From assembly GCF_000472505.1 (NCBI RefSeq), contig NZ_AWZR01000004.1, positions 137,663 through 201,662 on the forward strand: a DNA stretch of 64,000 bases, given 5' to 3'. The position numbers and the translations under genes are program-made. Below, one piece after another: positions 55,067-64,000 of the stretch (the first letter of the stretch is position 1; each line of letters opens with the position of its first letter). The notes beneath the pieces are model-generated. The model was not told the origin of the DNA. It did not search any database and worked only from the letters and a program-made list of their open reading frames with translations. The DNA comes from Luteimonas sp. J29. GTDB lineage: Bacteria; Pseudomonadota; Gammaproteobacteria; Xanthomonadales; Xanthomonadaceae.

Positions 55067-56799
55067 GCCGCGAACTCGGCGTCGCCCTGGCGTTCGTGGG
55101 CGCGGAACGCGGCCTCGATGTGGCCGCGCAGTTCGTCGTCGTTCCAGGGCTTGGTCAGGAAGCGGTAGATCGAGCCGCGGTTGATCGCCTCGGTGATCGT
55201 GGCCAGGTCGGTGTAGCCCGACAGCACCATGCGCACCGTGTCCGGGTACAGCTCGCGCACCTTGGCCAGGAACTCGGTGCCGCTCATGTCGGGCATGCGC
55301 TGGTCGGAGACGATCACCTGCACCGGGTTGCTGGCCAGCAGGTCGAAGGCCTCGCGCACGGTGCTGGCGGTGAGCACCTTGTAGCCGTCGCGGCGGAACA
55401 GGCGCACCAGAGCGCGCAGCACGTTGTCCTCGTCGTCGAGCAGCAGCAGGGTGCGCTCGGGCCGGGTGGCGGCGAACGCCGACGGCAGCAGGAAGCGCTT
55501 CTGCACCAGCGGGTCGAGCAGCTCGGCCGGCAGCGGCGGGCTGAACAGGTGGCCGAGGAAGAAGTCGCAGTGGTTGCGGCGCAGGAAGCCCAGCTCGGCT
55601 TCGGTCTCCACGCCCTTGGCGGTGAGCTTCATGTTGAGGCGGTGTCCCATGGCGATGATGCCGCGCACGATCGCCGCACTGCGCGGGTCGCTGGCCACGT
55701 TGCGGATGAAGCTGCGCCCGATCTGCAGCCGGTCGAGCGGGTACTGGGCCAGCGCGGCGAAGCTCAGCCCGCCGCGGCCGAAGTCCTGCACCGTGAGCGT
55801 CGCGCCCAGCGAGCGCAGCCCGGTGAGGGTGTCGTGGATCCGGTGCACATCCAGCGCCAGCGCGCTCTCGGGCAGCTCGAACTCGAACGAGGAGGCGTTG
55901 AGCTGGTAGCGGTGCAGGCGCTCGCCGATCGCGTCCAGGCAGTCGGCGCGCGAGAGCAGCACGCCGTCGATGTGCACCGACAGGGTCAGGTAGTCCAGGC
56001 CGCGTTCGCGCCAGGCGGCGAGCTGCTGCATCGCCGCGTCCAGCACCCACAGCCCCAGCTGGCCGGACAGGCCGGCGCGCTCGACCCGGGCCAGGAACCG
56101 GTTCGGCCGCAGCAGGCCGTGCTCGGGCGAGTCCCAGCGCAGCAGGCCGCTCATGCCCACCAGGCTGCCGTCCTGCGCCGACACCTGCGGCTGGAAGTAC
56201 ATCTTCATCTCGCCGTGCTCGAGCGCGGCGACGAAGCGGTCGGCGAAGCCCGGTTCGGTGTTCGCGCGCGCCGGCACCCCCGAGTACAGGCCGACGTTGT
56301 TGTGGCCGCCGCGCTTGCTCTCGCGCAACGCGCGCTCGGCGCTGGCCAGCAGCGCGGCCGCGTCGGTGCCGTGCTCGGGGAACACCGCGATGCCGATCGA
56401 GACCGTCACCGGCAGGGTGTAGGGCGGAATCGACAACGGGCCTTCGAGCGCGTCGCGGAACAGCTCGGCCAGGGCCTCGCCGTTGGGCTCGCCCTCGCGG
56501 TAGGCGATGCAGGCCACGAACTCGTCGCTGCCGAGCCGCCACAGGATCGCGTCCTCCGGCATCGTGGCGCGCAGCCGCTGGGCCACGGCGGCCAGCACCT
56601 GGTCCCCGACCTCCTCGCCCATGTTCACGTTGACCAGCTGCAGCATGTCGATGTCGACGTGCAGCAGGGCCACGTTGCGCCGGCTGGCCTGGGCCGTGGC
56701 CAGCACCGCGGTCAGGCTCGGCCCGCCGCCGCCGAGCCGGTACAGCGCGGTCACCGGATCCACCGGGACCCCGCCGGATTGCTGGAAGCCGAATGTCAT
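55060..56799 (-). CDS. GGDEF-EAL-receiver protein with degenerate catalytic sites, RavR-like
   Basis: 579 residues: a GGDEF domain (about 25-180), an EAL domain (about 185-430) and a receiver (about 448-570) with D499 (VSDQRMPDMSG) and Lys in LTKPW. The order matches RavR of Xanthomonas. The GGDEF motif reads GSDEF. The EAL domain has lost key residues: S217-G218-L219 for EAL, H276 for the conserved Asn, Q338-D339 for DD, Q359 for Lys and K395 for Glu in AEGVET. PDE activity is therefore doubtful. Its stop overlaps the kinase stop by 7 bp in a convergent arrangement. It shares a 138-bp gap with ntrB. Confidence 0.85.
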   Translation of the reverse strand: MTFGFQQSGGVPVDPVTALYRLGGGGPSLTAVLATAQASRRNVALLHVDIDMLQLVNVNMGEEVGDQVLAAVAQRLRATMPEDAILWRLGSDEFVACIAYREGEPNGEALAELFRDALEGPLSIPPYTLPVTVSIGIAVFPEHGTDAAALLASAERALRESKRGGHNNVGLYSGVPARANTEPGFADRFVAALEHGEMKMYFQPQVSAQDGSLVGMSGLLRWDSPEHGLLRPNRFLARVERAGLSGQLGLWVLDAAMQQLAAWRERGLDYLTLSVHIDGVLLSRADCLDAIGERLHRYQLNASSFEFELPESALALDVHRIHDTLTGLRSLGATLTVQDFGRGGLSFAALAQYPLDRLQIGRSFIRNVASDPRSAAIVRGIIAMGHRLNMKLTAKGVETEAELGFLRRNHCDFFLGHLFSPPLPAELLDPLVQKRFLLPSAFAATRPERTLLLLDDEDNVLRALVRLFRRDGYKVLTASTVREAFDLLASNPVQVIVSDQRMPDMSGTEFLAKVRELYPDTVRMVLSGYTDLATITEAINRGSIYRFLTKPWNDDELRGHIEAAFRAHERQGDAEFAAY

Positions 56800-56920
56800 G
56801 GCGGCAGGGTATCCGGTCCCGGCGCCTGCTTCACCGCCGATACGCACCGGCGGCCGGGCCCCGCGCGCGGCGGACCGGTCATCGCCTCCATCCCGCGCAT
56901 CCCGGCGTCGATGCGGGCAC

Positions 56921-56937
56921 TGCACTATATTGGCGCG
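56921..56937 (+). promoter_or_regulatory. NtrC-like binding site abutting the ntrB start
   Basis: TGCACTATATTGGCGCG matches the enteric NtrC site TGCACTA-N3-TGGTGCA at nearly every fixed position. The last base lies immediately before the ntrB ATG at 56938. It contains a TATATT that could be a -10 box. Autoregulation of ntrBC by NtrC is the natural reading. Confidence 0.65.
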
Positions 56938-58011
56938 ATGCCCGCGCCGCCCACTTTCGATCCCGCGTTCGACGCACTGGTCACCCCGGTGCTGCGGGCG
57001 GACCGGGACGGGCGGGTGGTGGCCTGCAACCAGGCCTTCGCGCGCTGGCTGGGGGTAAGCCAGAAGCGGCTGCCCGACCAGCCGCTGGTGGCGCTGGAGG
57101 TCGAGGGCGACGGCCTGCGCCGGGCGCTGGAGGGGCTGGAGGAGGCCGACGGCCCGCGCCGGCTGCGGCGGGTGGCGCTGGCCTTCCTCGGCGGCGAGCC
57201 GCGCTTCGCCGACGTCTGGCTGGCCCGCGAGCCCGGCGGCGCGATCCTGCTCGAGGCGCATCCGGTCGACGAATTTCCCGGCGAGGATCCGGCCCAGGCC
57301 CTGCCGCTGGCGCTGTCGGCCGCGCTCAAGGGCCTGGCCCACGAACTGCGCAACCCGTTGGCCGGACTGCGCGGCGCGGCGCAGCTGCTGGCGCGGCGCG
57401 CGGGCGACGGCGAGTCGCGCGAACTGGTGGACCTGATCGCGTCCGAGGTCCAGCGCCTGTCGCAGCTGGTCGACCAGCTGCTGTCGCCGGCCCCGCCACG
57501 CCCGCACGAGCCGCTCAACATCCACGGCGTGCTCGAGCAGGTGGTGCGCCTGGCCGAGCAGGAAGCGGGCTGGGCGGTGCGCCTGGTGCGCGACTACGAC
57601 CCCAGCCTGCCGCCGCTGCGCGGCGATCCCGACCGCCTCACCCAGGCGGTGTGGAACCTGGTGCGCAACGCGATCCAGGCCGGCGCGGCCAACGTCACCC
57701 TGCGCACCCGGGCCGAGTTCGGCGCCCGCATCGGCGAACAGGTGCACGCGCTGGCGCTGCGCATGGAGATCGGCGACGACGGGCGCGGGGTGCCCGAGTC
57801 GCTGGCCGAGCAGATCTTCCTGCCGCTGGTGTCGGGCCGCGCCGACGGCAGCGGCCTCGGCCTGGCCATGGCCCAGCAGGTCGCACGCGAGCACGGCGGC
57901 TCGCTGGGGTATCGTTCGCGCCCGGGCCACACCGTGTTCACCCTGCTGCTGCCGCTGTCCGACGGCGGCGACGGGCCGGACCCGGGCCCCGAAGGAGACC
58001 CCGTGCAATGA
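56938..58011 (+). CDS. ntrB: Nitrogen regulation histidine kinase NtrB (GlnL)
   Basis: 357 residues. A PAS domain (about 8-110) precedes the kinase core with H135 (KGLAHELRNPLAGL), N-box (VWNLVRNAIQAG), G1 (GDDGRGVP) and G2 (ADGSGLGLAMAQQV), all in NtrB-type form. With P-II it phosphorylates NtrC under nitrogen limitation. The ATG at 56938 starts right after an NtrC-like site and has no visible ribosome site. An in-frame ATG at 56911 is an alternative but would put the site inside the gene. ntrC follows 9 bp later. Confidence 0.93.
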   Translation: MPAPPTFDPAFDALVTPVLRADRDGRVVACNQAFARWLGVSQKRLPDQPLVALEVEGDGLRRALEGLEEADGPRRLRRVALAFLGGEPRFADVWLAREPGGAILLEAHPVDEFPGEDPAQALPLALSAALKGLAHELRNPLAGLRGAAQLLARRAGDGESRELVDLIASEVQRLSQLVDQLLSPAPPRPHEPLNIHGVLEQVVRLAEQEAGWAVRLVRDYDPSLPPLRGDPDRLTQAVWNLVRNAIQAGAANVTLRTRAEFGARIGEQVHALALRMEIGDDGRGVPESLAEQIFLPLVSGRADGSGLGLAMAQQVAREHGGSLGYRSRPGHTVFTLLLPLSDGGDGPDPGPEGDPVQ

Positions 58012-58020
58012 AGGCAGGCG

Positions 58021-59427
<1,407 letters not shown>

Positions 59428-59580
59428 GCCGTCCGCGGCGCGTTGCCTTGACGGCGGCTGGCTGCGACGCGCGCCGTGCCTTGGCCGCGCGCGCATGCCC
59501 GGCTAGGCTCGGGGCTCCCGCGGCAGGCCGTGCGCGCGACGCCACGTCGCGTCCACGCGCACGCCCGCATCGTCACCCCC

Positions 59581-60168
59581 ATGCGAGAGACCGCCATCGC
59601 TTCCCGACCCATCGCCCGGGCCCTGGTCCGCAACCTGTCCGTCGCCGCCCTGCTGGGCCTCGCCGCCTGCGCCTCGGCGCCACCGCCTGTGGCCGAGCCG
59701 GCGACGCCGTCACCCGAGCCGCGCCAGCTCGCCGACCGCGGCACCGTCTCGCGCGCGGTCGCGAACCTGTTCTCCGCCTCCGGCAGCCTGGTCAGCGGGC
59801 GCGTGGTGCTGACCCCGGTCGAGGGCGGGGTGCGGATCCGGGGCGAGGTCGGCGGTCTGGTGCGCAACGGCGCGCACGGCTTGCAGGTGCACGAGCGCGG
59901 CGACTGCAGCGCGGTGGACGCGCGCAGCGCCGGCGGCTACTACGATCCGCTCGCCGGCACGCGCCAGGACGGCTCCGTGGCCGGCGATCCCGGCCGGATC
60001 TTCGCCGGCCCCGACGGCGTCGCCCGCGTCGACCTGGTGGTGCGCGGCGCGGTGCTCGGCGGTGGCGCGGACAACGACATCCTCGGCCGCGCGCTGCTGG
60101 TGCTCGGCGCCACCCCGGGCGCGATCAGCGCGCGCGTGGCCTGCGCGGTCATCACCCCGGTTGAATGA
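59581..60168 (+). CDS. SodC-family lipoprotein lacking metal ligands
   Basis: 195 residues. The lipobox LAAC puts lipidated Cys at residue 30. The Cu/Zn-SOD fold is recognisable (VRIRGEVGGLVRNGAHGLQVHERGDC; ARVACAVI, with the two disulfide Cys kept). Metal ligands are mostly gone compared with SodC: H46 is Q102, the bridging His is Tyr (SAGGYYDP), the zinc His in EGEHHAGD is missing, and the last copper His (VIVH) is VLG. H104 and the Asp in AGDPG remain. It cannot be a normal SOD. It starts at the ATG at 59581, 60 bp before a related, intact gene. Confidence 0.82.
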   Translation: MRETAIASRPIARALVRNLSVAALLGLAACASAPPPVAEPATPSPEPRQLADRGTVSRAVANLFSASGSLVSGRVVLTPVEGGVRIRGEVGGLVRNGAHGLQVHERGDCSAVDARSAGGYYDPLAGTRQDGSVAGDPGRIFAGPDGVARVDLVVRGAVLGGGADNDILGRALLVLGATPGAISARVACAVITPVE

Positions 60169-60227
60169 CGACGCCGCTAGCGTCCCAAGGTTCCGCCCCA
60201 GGTTCGAACGACGACAAGGAGCTTCCC

Positions 60228-60830
60228 ATGCGCCATGCCACCCTGCTGGTCCTGCCCGCCGCCCTGGCCCTGGCCGCCTGCCAGCCGCAATCGACCGCCG
60301 ACCAGGCCGCGACGCCCGCGGCCGATCCACCTCCCGCCGAAGAAGCCGTCGCCGCTCCGGCGGAGCCGGCGCCGGCGCCCGCGGCCGCCCGCGCCAGCCT
60401 GGCGCCGACCGAGGGCAGCAGCGTCGCCGGCAAGGTGGAGTTCACCGCCGTGGACGGCGGCATCCGCGTCACCGGCGAGATCACCGGCCTGCCGGCGGGC
60501 GGCCAGCACGGCTTCCACGTGCACGAGAACGGCGACTGCAGCGCCCCCGACGGCACCAGCGCCGGCGGTCACTTCAACCCGGCGTCCAGCGCGCACGGGC
60601 GGGTGGGCGAGGGCGAGCACCACGCCGGCGACAGCGACAACCTCAGCGCCAACGACCAGGGCGTGGCCGCGGTCGACAACCTGCTGCGCGGTGCGACCCT
60701 GGGCGACGGCGCTCCGACCGACATCGTCGGCAGGGCGGTGATCGTCCACGCCGATCCCGACGACTACGCCACCCAGCCCACCGGCAACGCCGGCGCCCGC
60801 CTGGCCTGCGGCGTCATCGAAGCCCGGTAA
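60228..60830 (+). CDS. sodC: Cu/Zn superoxide dismutase lipoprotein
   Basis: 200 residues. The lipobox LAAC gives lipidated Cys18; an Ala/Pro linker follows, then the SOD domain (about 60-200). All ligands are present: H97, H99, H115 (bridging), H123, H132, D135 and H174, with the disulfide Cys pair and the active-site Arg in GARLACGVI. It removes superoxide in the periplasm. AAGGAG lies 6-7 bases before the ATG. It follows the ligand-less SodC gene. Tandem sodC genes occur in Xanthomonas. Confidence 0.93.
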   Translation: MRHATLLVLPAALALAACQPQSTADQAATPAADPPPAEEAVAAPAEPAPAPAAARASLAPTEGSSVAGKVEFTAVDGGIRVTGEITGLPAGGQHGFHVHENGDCSAPDGTSAGGHFNPASSAHGRVGEGEHHAGDSDNLSANDQGVAAVDNLLRGATLGDGAPTDIVGRAVIVHADPDDYATQPTGNAGARLACGVIEAR

Positions 60831-60862
60831 GCCCCGACCGCACCGACCCCGTCGGCCCTGGA

Positions 60863-60902
60863 CCCCTCCCCCCGCTTGCGGGGGGAGGCCGGGAGGGGCA
60901 CC
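60863..60902. repeat. REP-like palindrome in a convergent gap; possible bidirectional terminator
   Basis: Stem CCTCCCCCCGC / GCGGGGGGAGG (60865-60888) with a 2-base loop and a GGGAGGGGCAC foot, of the same family as 17484 and 25394. It lies between the convergent sodC and the minus-strand gene that ends at 60925, where a bidirectional transcription stop would be expected. Confidence 0.65.
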
Positions 60903-60924
60903 CCCACCGCCACACCGGACCCGG

Positions 60925-61827
60925 CTACACCCCCCGCCCGTCCACGTCCGCCGCCGCCTCCACGTACACCACCTCGATGCCGTGCGCGCCCAGCACCGCG
61001 GCCAGCTGCCGCTGCCGGGTCTCGAAGCGGGCGAACATCTGCCGCAGGCGCGCCTGGTCGCCGTCCTCCGGGCGATACCGCGCGCGCCAGGCGGTCGGCG
61101 CGAACATCGCCATGCGCACGGTGCCGTCGGCATAGCGCAGCAGCGGCTCGGGCGGCGCGTCGAGCACCGCCTCGCGCGCGGGCGAGAGCAGCGCGGTCTC
61201 GAGCAGGGGCCACAGCGGCGCCAGGCCCAGGTGGTCGTACTGCAGCGCCACCATCGCCAGCAGGTCGTGCAGGGTGAGGCTGCGCGCGTGCTCGATCCGG
61301 GCGCCGAACGCCTCCTGCAGCAGCAGCGCGGTGTCGGCCGCGGCCATGCCCTCGTCGAGCAGGCGCGCCTCGAACACGCCCGACACCGCCTGCGCCGTCG
61401 CCGGCTCGCCCTGGAGCAGGAACGGCAGCACGCGCAGGCTGCCGCCACGCATGCCCGGATCGGCCTGCAGCGGCAGCGGGACGTCGCCACCGGCGTCGGC
61501 GCCGAAGGCCACCAGCCGCGGCGGTCCGCCACGGCCCGGCGCGCGCGCCAGAAGTTCGGCCAGGCGCCGGTGCAGCGGCCAGCCCGGGCGCAGCGCTTCG
61601 GCGGGATCGAAATGCGCCGCGGCCAGGCACAGGTCCATGTCGCGCACCCGCGGTTCGAGCGCAGCCAGGTCGCGGCCGAGGCACGCCGCCAGCCGCGCCG
61701 CGTCCTCCTGGCCCAGCGCCGCCCGTGCCGGCTCGCTGGCGTGGGCCAGCTCGATCGCCAGCACCCCGGCCACCGTCCCGGCGGGCAGCGCCGGTGCGTC
61801 GATGGCGGCAATGTGCGATTCGTTCAT
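60925..61827 (-). CDS. Hypothetical protein, unrecognised
   Basis: 300 residues from the ATG at 61827 (a GTG at 61842 would add five). No known domain is recognised. It is acidic-rich and Leu/Ala-rich with a conserved-looking HDLLAMVALQYDHLGLAPLWPLLETALL segment and a closing EVVYVEAAADVDGRGV. No signal peptide or membrane helix is visible, so it is probably cytoplasmic. It runs divergently from the thiolase gene with an 81-bp gap. Codon bias and gene structure match its neighbours, so it is likely a real gene. Confidence 0.7.
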   Translation of the reverse strand: MNESHIAAIDAPALPAGTVAGVLAIELAHASEPARAALGQEDAARLAACLGRDLAALEPRVRDMDLCLAAAHFDPAEALRPGWPLHRRLAELLARAPGRGGPPRLVAFGADAGGDVPLPLQADPGMRGGSLRVLPFLLQGEPATAQAVSGVFEARLLDEGMAAADTALLLQEAFGARIEHARSLTLHDLLAMVALQYDHLGLAPLWPLLETALLSPAREAVLDAPPEPLLRYADGTVRMAMFAPTAWRARYRPEDGDQARLRQMFARFETRQRQLAAVLGAHGIEVVYVEAAADVDGRGV

Positions 61828-61908
61828 GGGGCCATTCGCCACGGTACGTTAGACTCGGCCATTATGCCCGCCGCCGGTGGCGGGCCCGTACCCTCGAGAG
61901 GCCCCACG

Positions 61909-63186
61909 ATGCTGCAAGGTCGTCCCGTCGCCGTGCTGGGCGGCGTCCGCATTCCGTTCTGCCGCCAGAACACCGCCTACGCGGACGTCGGCAACCTCGG
62001 CATGTCGGTGCGCACCCTCGGCGCGCTGGTCGAGAAGTTCGGCCTGCACGGCCAGCAGCTCGGCGAAGTGGCGATGGGCGCGGTGATCAAGCACGCCTCG
62101 GACTGGAACCTCGGCCGCGAGGCCGCGCTCTCGTCCGGGCTCTCGGCGCTGACGCCGGGCATCACCATGCAGCGTGCCTGCGGCACCTCGCTCGACACCA
62201 TCAACCTGATCGCGACCAAGATCGCGACCGGCCAGATCGAGTCGGGCATCGGCGGCGGTTCGGACACCACTTCCGACGTGCCGATCGTGTACGGCAAGTC
62301 GCTGCGCCGACGCCTGCTCGCGGCCAACGCGGCGAAGACGGCGAAGGACAGGCTGGCCGCGTTCAAGGGCTTCCGCCTGCGCGAACTCAAGCCCGACTTC
62401 CCCGGCGTGGCCGAGCCGCGCACCGGCAAGTCGATGGGCGAGCACTGCGAGGACATGGCGAAGGAGTGGAACATCTCCCGCGACTCGCAGGACGAGCTCG
62501 CCGTGGCCTCGCACCACAAGCTCGCCGCCGCCTACGAGCGCGGCTTCTTCGAGGACCTGGTGGTGAGCTTCCGCGGCGTCTCGCGCGACAACATCCTGCG
62601 CCCGGACACCACGATCGAGAAGCTGGCCACGCTCAAGCCTGTCTTCGACCGCGTCTCCGGCCGCGGCACGCTCACCGCCGGCAACTCCACCCCGCTCACC
62701 GACGGCGCCGCCGCGTGCCTGCTGGCCAGCGAGGAATGGGCCGACGCGCACGGCCACGAAGTGCTGTGCCGGATCCGCGACGTGCACGTGGCCGCGGTCG
62801 ACTTCGTCCACGGCGAAGGCCTGCTGATGGCGCCGACGGTGGCCGTGGCCGAGATGCTGGCGCGCAACGGGCTCACCCTGCAGGACTTCGACATCTACGA
62901 GATCCACGAGGCCTTCGCCGCCCAGGTGCTGTGCACGCTGCGCGCGTGGGAGAGCGAGGAGTACTGCCGCAACCGCCTCGGCCTGTCGGCGCCGCTGGGC
63001 CGGATCGACCCGGCCAGGCTCAATCCGGTCGGTTCCTCGCTGGCCACCGGCCATCCCTTCGCCGCCACCGGCGCGCGCATCGTCGCCACCGCGGCCAAGC
63101 AGCTCAAGGAACGCGGCGGTGGCCGGGCCCTGGTGTCGATCTGCACCGCCGGCGGCATGGGCGTGGTCGCGATCCTGGAGCGCTGA
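61909..63186 (+). CDS. fadI: Acetyl-CoA acyltransferase / thiolase, FadI type
   Basis: 425 residues. Thiolase fold with the acyl-accepting C91 (MQRACGTSLDT), the His motif (IYEIHEAFAAQ) and the second catalytic Cys (SICTAGGMGV). Overall sequence (GRPVAVLGGVRIPFCRQNTAY; GHPFAATGARI) fits FadI-type thiolases of fatty-acid breakdown. GAGAGG sits about 7 bases before the ATG at 61909. A hydrolase gene follows 22 bp later. Neighbouring fadJ is not seen in the window, so an acetoacetyl-CoA thiolase role is also possible. Confidence 0.85.
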   Translation: MLQGRPVAVLGGVRIPFCRQNTAYADVGNLGMSVRTLGALVEKFGLHGQQLGEVAMGAVIKHASDWNLGREAALSSGLSALTPGITMQRACGTSLDTINLIATKIATGQIESGIGGGSDTTSDVPIVYGKSLRRRLLAANAAKTAKDRLAAFKGFRLRELKPDFPGVAEPRTGKSMGEHCEDMAKEWNISRDSQDELAVASHHKLAAAYERGFFEDLVVSFRGVSRDNILRPDTTIEKLATLKPVFDRVSGRGTLTAGNSTPLTDGAAACLLASEEWADAHGHEVLCRIRDVHVAAVDFVHGEGLLMAPTVAVAEMLARNGLTLQDFDIYEIHEAFAAQVLCTLRAWESEEYCRNRLGLSAPLGRIDPARLNPVGSSLATGHPFAATGARIVATAAKQLKERGGGRALVSICTAGGMGVVAILER

Positions 63187-63208
63187 GCCGCGCCAGCGGG
63201 GCCGGCGC

Positions 63209-64000
63209 GTGGAATCGGTCGAACGGTCCGTCGCGGTCGAAGGCGGCCGGCTCTTCGTACGCCACTGGCGGCCCCGCGCCCGCGCCGCCGGCGCGCCGCC
63301 GTTGCTGCTGCTGCACGATTCGCTCGGCAGCGTCGCCCAGTGGCGCGGGTTTCCCGCGCGCCTGGCGGGCGTCCTGCAGCGCGAGGTGATCGCCTACGAC
63401 CGGCTCGGCTTCGGGCGCTCGACCCCGCGCACCGCGCGCCACCGGCTGGACTTCATCGACGAGGAGGCGCGCCGGCAGCTGCCCGCCCTCGCCGACGCGC
63501 TCGGACTGGAGCGCTACGCCCTGCTCGGCCACAGCGTCGGCGGCGGCATGGCCCTGACCGCGGCGGCGTTCGACCCGGAGCGCTGCGCATGGGTGGTATC
63601 GATGTCGGCGCAGGCCTTCGTCGAGCATCGGACCGTCGAGGGCGTACGCCGCACGCAGCAGGAGTTCGCCCTGCCGGGCGGCCTCGGCAAGCTCGCCTTC
63701 TGGCACGGCGAACGTGCCGCCTGGGTGCTCGATGCCTGGACCGGGACCTGGCTCGATCCCGACTTCGTCGACTGGTCGCTGGATCCGGTGCTGCCGCGCG
63801 TGCGCTGCCCGGTGCTGGCGCTGCACGGCGACCGCGACGAGTACGGCTCGGAGGCATTCCCGCGCCGGATCGTCGCGGGCGTCGCCGGGCCGGCGCGGAT
63901 GGTGCTGCTCGACGACTGCGGCCACATGCCGCACCGCGAACATCCCGACCGGGTGCTGGCCGAGATCGCCGCGTTCGTCTCGCAGGCCGCGGAAGAGGCC
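63209..64000 (+). CDS. Alpha/beta hydrolase (C-terminus cut by window edge)
   Basis: 264 codons from the GTG at 63209 to the edge without a stop. Alpha/beta hydrolase signatures: HDSLGSVAQW oxyanion region, nucleophile elbow GHSVGG, acid residue in LHGDRDEYG and His in DCGHMPHREHP, so the catalytic triad is complete and only a short tail is likely missing. The substrate is unknown. It lies 22 bp after the thiolase gene and may be co-transcribed with it. The GTG start lacks a strong ribosome site. Confidence 0.85.
   Translation, partial: MESVERSVAVEGGRLFVRHWRPRARAAGAPPLLLLHDSLGSVAQWRGFPARLAGVLQREVIAYDRLGFGRSTPRTARHRLDFIDEEARRQLPALADALGLERYALLGHSVGGGMALTAAAFDPERCAWVVSMSAQAFVEHRTVEGVRRTQQEFALPGGLGKLAFWHGERAAWVLDAWTGTWLDPDFVDWSLDPVLPRVRCPVLALHGDRDEYGSEAFPRRIVAGVAGPARMVLLDDCGHMPHREHPDRVLAEIAAFVSQAAEEA

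Overview
The window is very GC-rich and reads as the flagellar and chemotaxis island of a polarly flagellated gammaproteobacterium of the Xanthomonadaceae/Lysobacteraceae type. The pointers are the gene order rpoN2 - single-domain regulator (VemR-like) - fleQ - fliE, a polar flhF-flhG pair, MotC/MotD-type stators with a ParC/ParP pair, the absence of an flhDC master regulator, and the Xanthomonas-like REP palindromes. The genus cannot be fixed from sequence alone.

Layout. From about 51976 down to the left edge every gene lies on the minus strand, so transcription runs right to left: cheV; flgBCDE and flgFGHIJKL (50978-40508); fliC (40351-39182); fliD-fliS-fliT-pilZ (39006-36436); a LuxR-type regulator; rpoN2-vemR-fleQ (35515-32239); fliE; fliFGHIJK (31765-25481); fliLMNOPQR-flhB-flhA (25202-17777); flhF-flhG-fliA-cheY-cheZ-cheA-motC-motD-parC-parP (17331-7907). 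This last run continues into a second chemosensory set: STAS protein, cheY, cheA, cheW, an Aer-like receptor and a second receptor cut by the window edge. cheR, cheB and cheD are not in the window and may lie beyond its left edge.

Right of cheV the plus strand carries flgA, flgM, flgN and a PAS-type histidine kinase. A GGDEF-EAL-REC protein (RavR-like, minus strand) runs tail to tail into the kinase. Then come ntrB-ntrC, two adjacent SodC-family lipoproteins (the first has lost its metal ligands), an unrecognised minus-strand gene, a FadI-type thiolase and a truncated alpha/beta hydrolase.

Regulation visible in the sequence. Sigma-54 -24/-12 elements precede flgB, flgF, fliE, fliL and flgA, with a weaker one before flhF. 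This fits control by the RpoN2 and FleQ encoded here. Sigma-28 elements precede fliC (near perfect), flgM and cheV, fitting control by the FliA encoded here and its anti-sigma factor FlgM. The picture is a tiered cascade: RpoN2/FleQ drive basal body, hook and export genes, and FliA/FlgM drive the filament and part of chemotaxis. A TGCAC-N5-TGGCGC NtrC-like site touches the ntrB start codon.

Two REP-like palindrome families, a 30-bp triple tandem repeat and a 23-bp palindrome upstream of rpoN2 are the main non-coding structures. No tRNA, rRNA, CRISPR array or insertion sequence was seen.
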